64,000 nt of DNA from Cristatella mucedo (taxonomy: Eukaryota > Bryozoa > Phylactolaemata > Cristatellidae): assembly GCA_009760855.2 (NCBI GenBank), contig WPIO01000009.1:5290501-5354500 (forward strand). The letters run 5' to 3'. Below the pieces are notes generated by a model that made no database searches, was not told where the DNA came from, and saw nothing but the letters and a program-made list of their open reading frames with translations. This document shows, piece by piece, positions 11,331-23,477 of the stretch (position 1 is the first letter of the stretch; every line of letters begins with the position of its first letter). A program made the position numbers and the translations under genes.

Positions 11331-12750
11331 CTGTAAGAGAACTTAGTCTCACTTCAGATGCTGCACATACGCCACGGGGCTCGAGCCATAGACCTCGATC
11401 ACCAAATAAATTCACCTTGACCTTGGACGAGGCGAGCACCTTGACCACTGGAATAAGCCAGCGCGGCGACGTAGGGCCTGATTTTGGCAACGTTCCTTTA
11501 CTGAAATTAGGCCAACTTGACTGTGGAGGAAATAAGCTCATCTGAAGATGTGTCGTTGAAAAAATACACCTAGAATACGGGCAGTCGTCACTGGATTGAT
11601 GCTAGCTGAACCAACTACCGAGGGTTAGGTGGGATTAGCAACCACTACTCGCGCTGTGTTTGTGGCCAAAGGCTATATTAATTCAAAAGCCACAATAGAA
11701 AGTTTGTAAAATTTGACCAAGGAAGTGTTTGATTATTGCCCAGTAGCTTTTCTAGTCGCTAGTCTCAGTGCGCGTGCCTGTATTTGTGTGCCTTGTATCT
11801 CAAATATTTTGGCTAAATAAAGGCACGGTGAGCATATAATATAGCGCTTAAAATCTGAATTGGTTGCTTTTTGTGCAAATTTCGGCATTTGAATGAGAAA
11901 CAAATGATTGAAATTTAACGAGTTCTGTTGCGGCGATTCATCAAATTGAAATAAGGTGATTTTTGAATCAATTCCTAATTACAAATGGTTCACGAGGCAT
12001 GACTCGAACCTTATCAGCAGAAAGGAGAACTTTAATTATTGTCGATTATAGTGTGGTGGAAAAAAATGGGATATTTAAGTATCTGTTGTAAAAATTTGAA
12101 AGATCTAACATTAAGGTCACGGATAATCGGTAGTCTGATGAGATTAATATTGAGAATACCGAGAAAATAGAGTTTAATTATGCCAACTACTAGTACGGAT
12201 TTGCAGAAGTGTTCAAGGGCAATAAATGTAGCACAGGGTGCAGGCCGTGGTTGAAGTTATGTGTCGTGAAATCGGGAAATCTAATATACGGCTTGGGAGA
12301 CCAGAGTTTATGAGCAGTATATTTTGCCTCAAAACAGGGAACTGGCTTCCACTAACTTGCAGGTATTTGATAGCCCAACATTAGCGGCATCTATCTCGGT
12401 CTGAGGTGGTAGCGGAGTATTTATAGCGAAGTAAATTTATCTAAACATGAACTTGGCCGGTTTCAATTACCTCATCTCGAGGCAAATGATTGAGTAGTCC
12501 GCAACTCGGAAAGTATTTTGTTGCGTTGCCGTTTGTTTGCATTCTTCCGCGATAGATCTCTGGTGGAATATCCTCCGCCTAATTCCTATGTAAGTCGAGG
12601 TAGTCGGCTCCCCACACGCCACTGCAGGCAGTGCCACAAATCATACTACTGTAAATCCGTGATCGGCGGAGCAATGGAATAAAATCAAGTCAAACACTCG
12701 GTGGCATTCTGTCTGTGCATTATTCTCATCGCCACCGTTACGTTACTGCT
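11331..12750. other. AT-rich spacer
   Basis: Unique-looking AT-rich DNA with no ORF of note and no recognised repeat except scattered short A/T runs. Confidence 0.5.
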
Positions 12751-12754
12751 ACTA

Positions 12755-12915
12755 ATACTAGCTGATTTAGCAGGCCCTTCTGTATAGCAAAAGAAGAGCC
12801 TTTACGGCAATCACCACCGCTTGCAGAGGCAATAAAAATTGTCCACCGCAGGATTCTAACCCACGACCTTTGGCCCAAGGTTGTGAATAGCAGCCGCCTT
12901 ACCTTGTGTGGGCTA
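12755..12915 (-). mobile_element. tRNA-derived SINE
   Basis: Minus-strand copy. Tail AGCTGATTTAGCAGGCC at the left, body with ATCACCACCGCTTGCAGAGG, then B-box complement GGATTCTAACCC (one mismatch) near 12851. Confidence 0.8.
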
Positions 12916-13064
12916 TCATGGCTTCTTTGTTGGGATGCTGAGTCGTGCAATGTTGCGTGCCACCTAATAGGAAACGGTAGGCCGCCATCCATTCATACCA
13001 GTTTTAGTATCGCACAAGCATAGAAATTGTATAAAGCGTCATATGCACAGTGAAAGAACTAGTG

Positions 13065-13517
13065 TCAGGCCAAGCATCTTATCACCCGCTTTTCGGAATC
13101 CAACAGTCTACAAATACCTCGTACAAACCTTAAATCCTTTGGAAACCGTGCATTTAGTTCGTATGCTCCCAAAGCCTGGAACTCCCTCCCGACATGCGTC
13201 AGAACATCCCTGACCTGACCACATTTAAAAGGAACTTAAAAACACACCTATTTAGGACAGCATTTAATGGGTCCCTGTGATTCGTCCTTGATGTGCTTAT
13301 GCGTGCTGACACTATGCATGCTGCCACTAACCACATTTGCATGCTGACCCTGTGCATGTCACCCCTAACCATGTTATTCATGTTGTTTGTTTTTCAAGCA
13401 TGATTTTACTTACCATTCAATTGCATTTCCTTTTGCAGCAAATGTAAAGCGCCTAGAAAGAGATTAAGTTCTCTGAGGGCGCTTTATCAAGTACATTATT
13501 ATTATTATATTATTATT
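13065..13517 (+). mobile_element. LINE A 3' fragment
   Basis: Decayed end of the LINE A ORF ([10 protein letters not shown]-like, then APKAWNSLPT), the GTGCTGACAC...ATGCTGCCACTAACC 3' UTR, the signature AAATGTAAAGCGCCTAGAAA and an ATT tail at 13498. Confidence 0.88.
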
Positions 13518-13984
13518 AGTGTGGCGCAGCAATGCGACAATTCACAACCAATTGAAAAGCGATAATCAAAAATAGAAATAGCGTAGCAACGGGCAATTAA
13601 AAATAGTACAAAGCACTGTGATTCTGATTTTTTAGTTTGGCCACTTGAAGTCTACGCATGAAATAGCCACGATAAGGTCATTTTTGTTGCCTCCAGAGAT
13701 AACTAAATTTCTTTCCAGGCACTTTACAACTCCCTGCATAAGACAAAGTGACCAAGGGATAATGATGTGTACGGGTAATCATGCTTGGACGGCATGCCAA
13801 AGGCAATGCTTGTCAAGCTTAGGCCAGAATACTAAGGAGCACAAGAAGCGCAACGGATTAGTAAGAATTTTGACATTTAGTCGCGTGCTCTTAATGGTGC
13901 ACACTTGAAGCACGCAAAGCTTCCGCTGAAAATTAAGACAGATTACCGAGGGCTTAGGATAATCTGAGCGGGAAAACTCGTCTT

Positions 13985-14115
13985 TAAGTGAGACTTATAT
14001 GATGCAAAGTCATTTGGCAGGAAGTGATTGAAGCTGGAGTCGAGATTCGAACTGTGGTTGCATGCGAACTGAAGGCCCAATCACCAAAAGATTTCCATTT
14101 AGTTTGAGATACGGG
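13985..14115 (-). mobile_element. Decayed LINE fragment (variant of LINE A)
   Basis: Resembles 34262-34450: ATGATGCAAGGTCGTTGCAGG-type sequence followed by a region corresponding to RAFSSYAPxxWNSL on the minus strand. Strongly diverged. Confidence 0.5.
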
Positions 14116-14734
14116 GAGACCACATATAGCCATAATTGCAGATAATAAATGTATCTCCAGAACTTTCGGACACAGGTAGCAATACTTATCCAATCAAAAT
14201 AAAAACTGAAGTGTTGCTGTAATGCACCAGCAGGGGTGAACTCAAATTTCATATTTTCGTTGATCATTTGAGTATTGGCTGATTTATGAAATTTGCAAAG
14301 GACGAAGCTACACTGTAAATGAAGCAGTTTAAAAGTCACAAGCACATAACTCAAAAAGCTGAAAACGTGTAACTCGATGCACCAAGGATTAAAAAGTTGG
14401 GATACAAGTCGCGTTTGATGCTGAGATCGGACATTTTTTATATGTAGATATTTTGCTTCCGGTCTACTGCAGGGTTAGGCGTAGTTTTTTAATTATTTTT
14501 TCATTTACGTTGAAATCGTCAAAACTTCCTACCTTATTTCCAAAGTGTTTGCCTTTTGAATGGTACCTCATACAAATATTTCATTGTTAGGCAAATTCTT
14601 TCAGTATTTTCTCGAACTTTACCCTTAAAGCAGGAATGAGTTTTTCCCAATTACAACGATGATCTAGCTTTATGGTAAGCGTACGCCTCCATTGAAAGCA
14701 GTGGAATAATTAGAGGTTAGGAAGTTACAATTGT

Positions 14735-14885
14735 GCCTGTCACTCCTAACCATGTTATTCTTGTTTATTGAGCAATGCTACCACTAACCATTCGATCGTG
14801 TTTCCTTGCAGCAAATGTAAAGCGCCTAGAAAGCGATTAAGTTCTCCGAGGGTGCTTTATCAAGTGTGTGTTATTATTATTGTTA
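14735..14885 (+). mobile_element. LINE A 3' end
   Basis: 3' UTR signature CAAATGTAAAGCGCCTAGAA followed by GGGTGCTTTATCAAGTG and (TTA)n. Only the last 150 bp are kept. Confidence 0.82.
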
Positions 14886-15194
14886 ACTGCCGCTGCATTG
14901 CCTTCTAGCTACAATGACGTAATGCCCTAATTTAGTCGAGCATAGACTTATTGCAGGCATCCACTTACTGAATAAGAAATGGTATGGGTGCAAAGCGCCG
15001 AAACATCGAGAAGAGTTCCAGAAGGTCATGGTCGACTACTCGAAACTGGCAAAAGAGACATTATCTAGCCTTGGTCCTTTTTGCGGTGTTAGTTGACGAG
15101 AAAGATGAAAATATAGCATGCTTCGTAGACTTTAAATTTATTAACAACATAACTTTAAACAAAATTGTATCAGTTACCATGGGTGCACGTCCCC

Positions 15195-15285
15195 TAGACC
15201 CTGCAGCACTTGTAAAGTGCCAAAAAGAGATTGAGTTCTCTGAGGGTGCTAAATCAAATGCATTATTATTATTATTATAGATGGG
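15195..15285 (+). mobile_element. LINE A 3' end nested in the Gypsy-like element
   Basis: GTAAAGTGCCAAAAAGAGAT then TTGAGTTCTCTGAGGGTGCT and (ATT)n. It lies between two pieces of Gypsy-like RT, so it is a later insertion. Confidence 0.82.
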
Positions 15286-15399
15286 GTTAGTTTCTAAATG
15301 GCTCTCGATGCTTGATCTTAAATCTGGCTATCATCAACTGAAAATGGCGTAGAAAAAAATTGAAAAACCGACAGTTCCGGAAGAAATTTGTAGGCTCTG

Positions 15400-16492
15400 G
15401 GAAAAGTCATTAAGGCTCGTGGAATAGGATATCAATTCTATGCTGATGATACTCAGTTGTATTTGTCATTCCAACCGTCGGAATCTGCTACAGCAACTGA
15501 GAAACTGAATGCTCGCCTTGCCGATATTCGATCCTGGATGTCGGAAAATTTCCTGAAATTAAATGATGATACAACTGAACTGATGCTCATAGGACACCCT
15601 AAGCGTGTGGCTGGGTTAAAAGGCTTTGCTCTTCTAATACGTGATGCTGATGTGCGACCATCACAACGTGCTCGTAATTTAGGTGTCATTTTCGACAGCT
15701 GCCTCAATTTTAAAAGCTTCATTCAAAAGACTGCCTCTACAGCTAGCCATCACATCCGATCCCTATCCAAGATTAGCAGCTGTCTTCCACAGTTGCTTGT
15801 AAAAAATTTAAATAGCTCCTTAGTTCTGTCTCGGCTTAATTATTGTAATTCCCTTTTGGCTGGGCTGCCAAAGAAAGCTATTAGGCCACTGCAGCTGACT
15901 ATGAATATGGCTGCAAGGCTAGTCTTCAAGTCCCAGCGGTTTGAGCACGTGTCTCCTTTGCTGAAAGAGCTAGGATGAATGCCGGCTGAGCAACGGATCC
16001 AGAGCAAAGTGCTTACGCTGACCCACAAGGCCCGCCACGGCTTGGCTCCTTCGTATCTAGCTGAACTGCTGCATCAGTTTCAGCCTGTTCGCGCCCTCAG
16101 GTCCTGAGTGGACAATAAATTAGCTGTTTCATTCCTCCGCCTAAAGACTGTTGGCGACAGAAGCTTTAGCTCTACAGGTCCTACAATGTGGAACTCGCTT
16201 TCACAATTCTTACGCAACGACAACTACTCTCCTACTGCCGACTATGGCTCATCCTTTTCAGCGGTCTGGAGCTGCTACTTCCATGCTACTCACTACCTCA
16301 ACTGCTCTCCTGACTCTGCTATGCTTCTCACTTTCTCTACGTTGCGTGAGACGAAGTTTGTTGGGTACCGAATACGTACCGAAAGCCGCTTAGGCTGTGA
16401 ATGCACTATATAAAACTCTCCTGCGTAATACCCACGTGGTCTCTATGACGTAGTGGAGTTACAGACGGAGATACACTACATTACATTACATA
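15400..16492 (+). mobile_element. LINE B copy (RT from YADD to 3' end) nested in the Gypsy-like element
   Basis: One frame runs from about 15403 to 16413 with only two in-frame TGA stops (15976-15978 and 16105-16107). It contains the RT catalytic box YADD (15439-15450), SWMSENFLKLNDDTTELMLI, RNLGVIFDSCLNF, LNYCNSLLAGLP and the family C-terminus (NKLAVSFLRLKTVGDRS, TMWNSLSQFL). It ends in ACACTACATTACATTACAT. This is the best LINE B copy here. It is 5' truncated near the palm motif. Confidence 0.9.
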
Positions 16493-17280
16493 GGTGCTAT
16501 TGAGCTGCCACGCCGAGAGATGCTTGTCAAGCCACAGTTTTCTTTTAGTTTAAGTACCTACTCCAAAAGTTATGTGAAAGGGCTAGCTTCCATAGCTGCC
16601 CCTCTCCACCAAACTAAAGGAAATAATGTCAAGTCAGAATGGCCGGCGGTAGCAGATGCTGCGTTTCAACACTTTAAAGAAGCACTATCAACCTAGTCTA
16701 TTCTTAGGTATCCAGACCCGTCTGTTCTTTACATTATGGACTGGGACGCTATTAGCCACGGGATTGATAGTGTGCTGTTTTAGTGTATGGATGGACACGA
16801 GAAAGTAATGACTTTTTACTTCTAAGTACAAATATTTCTTTTAGTTTAATACATTGGTAAAAATCAGAATAATTGCATGACGAAAAAGGATTTCCTAGCT
16901 GTCATATAATGTTTTGGTAATTTCCACCCGTACCTGTATCGAGATCGTTTTATGGTCCAAACTGATCATGTGGGTCTGATAAGGCTCCTCAAACGGAAAG
17001 CCCATAGGGGCTACTTGCAACGGAAGTTGGAAACCAAGGCCAGTATCGTAACAGATGCAACACAGAGCTGGAACGGCCCATAAGAAGGCCAATCATTGGA
17101 GTCGTGGATGCTGCCTGGTTAGTGTGAGCTTTGTGTCCGCAATAAAAGAGATCGGGTCATTGGTGTTTGCTATCAGAGTAGTGCTGAAGACTGTGCAGAG
17201 GTTTACCGCATGATAAGCAGGATAAGTGGGGTAGGGTGCATCCTGCAGCCACTGATGCAGTGAATACAAGAAAGCAGCTT

Positions 17281-17507
17281 GACCCACGACCTTTCCTCCC
17301 AGCTCAGCCTTCAAGTATTACTGGTCACAAGGTAATGTGCTTAGAGTCCATCGCAAATTTATTGTTCCTGTTATTACCCCTCCAACTCGATGCGGTGCCT
17401 AGAGGTTTCCATCAAGTGCAAGACCCACGAGGGAGACCTTTCCTTATAGCACAGCCTTTAAGTATTACTGGTCACAATGCAGTGTGCTTTAGAGTCCATT
17501 GCAAACT
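17281..17507 (+). repeat. Diverged direct repeat, about 80-bp units
   Basis: 17281-17355 and 17423-17507 share GACCCACGA, AAGTATTACTGGTCACAA and GTGCTT.AGAGTCCAT.GCAAA. The second copy has small insertions. Located within the Gypsy-like region between the RNase H and integrase remnants. Confidence 0.75.
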
Positions 17508-18700
17508 ACTACAGCCAAAATGAATATATCCAAATAATCTGATCGTTTCTTTGATGACCTCGATGCCTCAGAAGGTGAAGCGCTAAGCTTCGATGGATGC
17601 GCACGTTAAGTCTATCATAGCGCACCTTGGGGGTAAGAGACGCTGAGTCATTTGAGCCGATAGTTCTAGTGAATCCGCATGCACAGGGACATACAAGAGT
17701 GATGCAAATCTTCGCGGGTATGTTATAACAAGAAGAGGCGCAGCGTGACCCCAAGCCAGCGTCATAGCACTATCAAGTAGGCAGTCCGATCAAATAGCTG
17801 CTGATATATTTTACCTCTAAATACGACTTACTGAGGCAAAAATACCTCTGTCGTGTAACAGATTACTTAGCTAAGTGGTGTGAAGACTGGAGGTCACGAC
17901 TTTAGCCCGCCATCGATCGATGCAATTTCTTGTAACGATTCGATATATCCGATGAATTAAATTCTTACCGGGGAAGAAATTTTAAATCTACTTTAGTTTA
18001 TGAAAGCTGCAACATTTTTAAGTATCGGCAAAACACTGGTTGCACCTATACATCCGGATGGTATTGCGGAATGGAGGAACGACATTATCTCACACTGAAG
18101 CAGGGTATAGAAGAATACTGTAGCAAAAGTTAGAATTATTGGGGCTTGCTTTCGCCGTCTTTACTGACGGCGTACCGTTCACTGCCGTATAAGTCTCCTT
18201 GGTATAATCCAGCCACAACGATGCTGGGCAGGGAGCTAAGGCCATGAGCATCAGATGTACTGACGGGAATGCAAAAGTTTGAGAAACTCCTGACCAGTGT
18301 TTCTGAGTGTGTCTGAGACACCAAGGAACTTCCGATTGATTTTGAAGTCTGGTTAGAGAAATTGAACAGTCTCCGCCGATAACACGAAGGGTAGCGTGCT
18401 CATTTAAAAGATCATGAGATTGCACTGCAACCATGTGCTATGGTTGGCTTTTAAACCTCGGAGATAGAAGAGATCGTTGGCAAAAACTTTTTGGTTGTCA
18501 AGAAGAAGGTCCGCATGTTGTTAAAAATTGGCTTTCATTCGTGACCTCGTGCAGTCGTCCTACTCTACGGGCGAAGCCCAAGATCGTGCGTGCAGATCGT
18601 CGGTGGAAATATCACGAGACTAGTCCCTTCACGTGAGCCTGTGGTGAGGAGTGCAGCGATTTAGACGTTCCAGGCGACAGACAACGACGCGAACCTCGCC

Positions 18701-21045
18701 GAGGACATGAACTTCGATACGGGATGCCCAGCAGGACCCGGTTAGTGACGATGGCAAGCGTAGTCACGCGAACGCGAACGAATACTGGCTGCTGCAGGAA
18801 GTGACGCCGCCTTTCTTCCTTCTATTCGTAAGATTTAGCGTGCACAGCTACTCGCATGAATGTGGCACCTAGAGCTTCTACTGAGAGTAGCGCTAATAAT
18901 CTGAGAGCTAAACTAGGCCCGTACACATGTAAGGTCGATAGCTTATAGGACAGCTGACACGGATTCACGCGTGACAAGCTCATGAATAGTGGCACTGTCT
19001 GAATGAGGGTACGAATGCTATAAATGGAGCACAATACCGACGCTAAAATTTCATAGATGATGATAATGATGATCTGAACCAAGAAGTTGGTCCAACGACG
19101 AAGTCCTTACGTCCGTCTTACTTCAGTTAGGTTGCGATCCTTAAATTTATTAGTATATAAACAATCTTGCATATTTCTGAAAGAGCGGCTATCTTTACTT
19201 GGATGCTGTTGGGATCCAATCTTTCGGAATCACTTTTGTGTGACGACAATCTTGATACGCGGTCTAGGCTCATGAGTGGGGCATAGTTGCATGCTCACTC
19301 TCTTCGATTTCAGTCTCACTATTTTGGTAAACAGGCATGGCAAATCCAAAAAAGTTAAATTTAAGACTTAATTTAGCGCATGATATAATCGACGGTATTA
19401 CTGTTTCACCAACTAACACTTGAAGTGTAGCCACTCTACCTAGTTGCATATAACAGATAGACGTGCAGATGGCCATAAAAGTGCACAAAATCAGCTGTTC
19501 GACCGAAGTTCACGGAATCCTGCGAAGCAGCGACAGTGCAAATTGCCAATCGATCTGAGCTTGACACCAAGCTCATCCTTTCTCAGGTTCTTGATCATTA
19601 TGGTGAAAAAAAGCATGATTCGGTTATAGATCAGTCGTATTCATCATGAGACGGCAGTTCTTAGCCGCAGTCATGTGAAATGAAAATTTTTAAGCAAGTG
19701 CGACACGTTGCGAGTCATAAATAACGTATACACTAGCATCCTAACGGGCAAGGCACAGGCAACAGACTGACTTCTGCAGCAGGTGTGGCTCATGCTGCAA
19801 TCAACCAATGCAAGTTTCTCAAGGTACTGGCTGGCTTGAGCAGACATCGATGCAAGAAGAACACTCTGTGGTATAGCTCCTCTTAGAGGTCAGTCAGGGA
19901 AGCATAATCGACAATTGAACCAGGAAACTGACGAAAGAAGGCGACAACGAAGAAACTTAACTATTAAGTTACTGGATCAGATTTCAACACAGCAGTGGAT
20001 ATGAAGAAATCTTTCAAATTTTCAGATTTTTGAAGTTGACATCAAGTAGAAATTACAAGTGGCACACGCTAGATGAGTCGTTATCTGCTATTTTCGCCGT
20101 TTTCCTCGTTCATAGAAACGGGCCTGCGTTCTTAGAAACGAGCCTGCGTTCTTAGAAACGAGCCTGCGTTCTTAAAATTTGAACTGATCAGCATAGAGAA
20201 AGGGAGGAACAACAGCCGTCAGCCGCCCGGTACGACCGAGGGTTTAAAGTGCTCGCCTTTAATGACCGATGTCAAGGCTGAATAGTTTTGTTGATCAAAG
20301 TCGTGCGTTCGAGCTCCTGCGGGACATGTGAAGCACCTGGATAGAGATTAATTAATCTTAGGACGCTATACTGATAAATTGTATTTTTTTATTTTTAACC
20401 AGTGCTGTGGCATGTTAAGAGCAGAAGACCAAGACAAGCTCGATTTTTTACGGTGCTATACAGTAACTAGTAATTACCGGCCGACCGGAGGCAGCTTCTT
20501 TTAAATGTAGCGATGGCGTTTATGTGTTACTTCGATTGTGATGGAAACTCGCAGATCAACTCACTTCACTCGCAAGTGATGCAGCCATCCTGAGCCGAAC
20601 GGCCCTATTCAGTATTGATGCCAACACTCAGCTCATGTTATCATGCCGGGGGGGGGGACCTCTACAGGACAAAAGCTCAGACGACACTGCGCGAGACGTC
20701 TAGGCACTAGACTTTCTACTAACGTATAGAGTTTTCTAATGAATTTCGATGCAATGCCCTGAGTATAAGATCTTTCAGTTGGGTTACTGAGTTTGAACAG
20801 GATGCAGCTTTTAAATAGTATTCCATATGAGCAGGCTTATCAAAAGAGCGATTTTTATTAAGTAAGCCGATGTATTTACGAATTCCGAGCCAGCTGGTAC
20901 AAAAGAAGGGTCTGACAGGAGGAGTTTATTTTGAGGACCTTTAAGTCTCTCTGAGGGTCTTTAAGTCGTTAGCTTGAGCAAAAAAATATTAGCTGTTATA
21001 AGCTTGCAAAGAGTCCGTATGAAGCCAACGCCCGTACAGGCTGTT
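18701..21045. other. Spacer without recognised gene
   Basis: No coding exon recognised. Contains a 20-bp tandem repeat at 20115-20174. A tRNA-like stretch near 20300 (GTGCGTTCGAGCTCC) may be a very old SINE. Confidence 0.45.
20115..20174 (+). repeat. 20-bp tandem repeat, 3 copies
   Basis: Unit GAAACGAGCCTGCGTTCTTA repeated three times, the first copy with one change (GGGCC). Confidence 0.9.
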
Positions 21046-21049
21046 ATAT

Positions 21050-21120
21050 AATAATTAGTCTTTTGTATAGCGCCTCACGAAAACTCAATCTCTATTCTGA
21101 CGCTTTCGCGAGAGCGGCGT
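21050..21120 (-). mobile_element. LINE A 3' end, short
   Basis: GTATAGCGCCTCACGAAAAC then TCAATCTCTATTCTGACGC. Diverged terminus in minus orientation. Confidence 0.6.
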
Positions 21121-21404
21121 CAGTAATTACGATGTTTGAGGAACGTGCGCTCTTTCTTTACCGTTTGCCTGTATGAAGCGTCGAGGCTGCATTGTACGCG
21201 CGTTGGGACGCTATCTGAACTTGTAAGGATTACGCAGACATAAAACAGCCCCGGTAGGCATAGAACAATTTAACCTTCTATATCTATATAAAACACAAGA
21301 AAATCTAAATGATTTTTAGGGCATTCATGCTTTGCTCAGTCATGCACGGTTACCAAACTAACGCCGTAGGAAAAGCCCCTACCTATCGAGAATGAGCGGG
21401 TCTG

Positions 21405-21570
21405 TACCCTGGAGGTAAGGTGCTCTCGCTCTTCACGGCCCAGGTCGTGGATTCGAGTCTTGCAATGGGAGATTCCTTATTGCCTACTAAAAGCGGCGGT
21501 GATAGCCGTGAAGGCTCTCCTGCTGCCATATAAATGAGACCGTCAAATCAGATAGCCTTTTAAGGTGTAC
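21405..21570 (+). mobile_element. tRNA-derived SINE
   Basis: A-box-like GGTAAGGTGCTCTCGC, B-box-like GGATTCGAGTC, body with AAGCGGCGGTGATAGCCGTG, tail AAATGAGACCGTCAAATCAG. Confidence 0.87.
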
Positions 21571-22009
21571 TGCGGCAGTCCGCGAATTGCATACCGTATA
21601 CCAGATACCGTACAGCGGGTCCAATTTCTCTAGCAGTAGGTTGATAGGCCTCGAGATTAAACTTCCGGCTATGGCCTGCTTTAGTCGTGTTTAGTTGCTT
21701 TTGGCTTGGAAGAAGCCGTAAGTTGGCTATCTGGTGCTGCGAATGGGTATGAAAACATTCGTTCGACTCGCAGAGACACCGAGAAAAGTGCCAGCATTTG
21801 AAGAAGGCGTGTGCGGCTGATTGTTACATTGGGGCCGCTATGCGGTCGGGCCAGCCCACGAGGCTCTTGCTTGGTCTTCTTATCGTAGTAACGATAGCGT
21901 GGATAGCAACGCTGGTTTTTCTTATGGGTAAGTTGTTTGAGATTCATCATGACCCGGTGAGCTACTAACGGGATCTATCTGCATCGAAACTTGAAAACCT
22001 TTCTTAGCA

Positions 22010-22500
22010 CAATAATAATAATAAGAATCGTCATAATAATAAGATGTTTGCCTAGCGCCCCAAGCGAAGGTTCCAGGCGTTTTAAATATACTTAAATGGA
22101 TTCGTAACAGTTTGTATGCAATAGCACGTTTAATGTCCACGTGCATAAGTACACGCAAGGAAATTTACTGGGCTGAGCAAACACTGAGAGGTAAATACTG
22201 TGGGTTTTGGCTTCTTTTTAAATATAAGCGAGTCAGAAATGGTGTCGTGACGTCGCTCAAAAGTAAATATCAGGCTTTAGGAGCAAACGAACTGAATGTA
22301 CGTTCTCCTAAGTGTTTGATGCTAGAACAGAGGCACCGTTGAACGACTTCATTTTAACAATAATAATAATAATAATAATAATGTATTGTATTGCGCTCTA
22401 TGAGAACTTGCATCTATTTTTAGGTACTTTACACAAGTTGTAACCGAAGCATGACCACATGGTTAGTGTTGATACACACTGTGTCAACATGTTCCCAAGT
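22010..22500 (-). mobile_element. Two LINE A 3' fragments, minus orientation
   Basis: The first (22010-22335) has an AAT tail and the GCTTTAGGAGCAAACGAACT stretch typical of the LINE A C-terminal region. The second (22360-22500) restarts with (AAT)n and a diverged terminus (TTTTTAGGTACTTTACA). Confidence 0.7.
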
Positions 22501-22529
22501 GTACTAAGTAGACAACCACATCGGCTTCA

Positions 22530-23470
22530 CGGTAAAGTCTGCCTACTTTCAGTTACATAGCAGTGCTAAAGTTTGGGGTTGCTTAGATCTTGATACTACA
22601 TCGAAATTAGTCCTTGGATTCATAGCATCCTGTCTCGACTTCTGTAACTCACTGCTTGCTGCTCTAACGGTCAGTCAATCAAGCGCTTACAGTTGTTGCA
22701 AAACTCTGTAGCCAGGCTTGTCTGTCATTAGCATCACAGTTGCTACATCACATGCCGACCGGCACTGGCTTCAAATGCAGCAGCGCATCGACTTGAACGT
22801 TCTGTCACTTTTAGGTCTCCTATTCTTTGGCTCTAGCCTACATATCAGAACTACTCCCCAGTCAGGCTAGGTATCGTGCCACCTGCTTTTCTGAATCAAA
22901 TCGCTTAGCTAAACCTCTTACGAACTTTAAAGTCTTTGGAAACCACACTTTTAGTTCGTATGCTCACAAAGCCTGGAACTGACTCCTGACTGACGTCACG
23001 ACATTCTCTGACTCATCAACGTTTAAAAAGATGCTTAAAAAGCACCTGTTTTGATAGCATTTGGTTGGTCCTTAAGATGTGTCCTTTTATGTCCTTATGT
23101 GTGCTGACACTGTACATGCTGCCACTAACCACATTTGCAACTTGATACTGTGCAGGTAAACCTAACCATGTTTTGCTTGTTGACAATGAGCATGTAGCCC
23201 AGGATGTAAGATGCTCACTCTTTACGACCGAGGTCATGGATTCGAATCCTGCAGTGGGCAATCCTTTATTGCCAGCTGCAAGTGGTGGAGATAACTGTTG
23301 CTGGTCTTCTGCCACTATACAAATGAGGCTTTTAACTCAACTAATATTTATTTATAATGTTACCACTAACAGTTTGATCATGCTTGCTTCACAGCACATG
23401 AAAAGTGCCTAGAAAGAGATCTAAGTTCTCTGATGGTGCCATACAAATCTAATGATGCCATTATTATTAT
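22530..23470 (+). mobile_element. LINE A copy with a SINE inserted
   Basis: Sequence coding for KSAYFQL, then [10 protein letters not shown], ending with the 3' UTR and signature (GTGCCTAGAAAGAGAT) and ATTATTATT at 23460. A SINE interrupts the 3' UTR between about 23175 and 23355. Many frameshifts. Confidence 0.85.
23180..23352 (+). mobile_element. tRNA-derived SINE nested in LINE A
   Basis: A-box region GTAGCCCAGGATGTAAGATG, B-box GGATTCGAATCC (23238-23249), tail CAAATGAGGCTTTTAACTCA. The LINE A 3' UTR resumes right after it. Confidence 0.9.
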
Positions 23471-23477
23471 CATGAAC

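Larger units (their letters stand above)
14960..18700 (+). mobile_element. Decayed Ty3/Gypsy-like LTR retrotransposon (pol remnants), LINEs nested inside
   Basis: Plus-strand fragments appear in pol order. RT: DEKDENIACFVDFKFINN (about 15096) and WLSMLDLKSGYHQLKMA (about 15300). RT thumb/RNase H: SYVKGLASIAAPLHQTKG, RYPDPSVLYIMDWDAISHGI, DFLAVI and FMVQTDHVGLIRLL (16560-17010). Integrase core: VTDYLAKWCEDW (about 17855). Integrase end: SPWYNPATTMLGRELRP and RAKPKIVRADRRWKYHE (18195-18625). Stops and frameshifts are frequent, the RT region with the catalytic YxDD box is missing where LINE B sits, and no LTRs were recognised. It is inactive. Confidence 0.85.
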
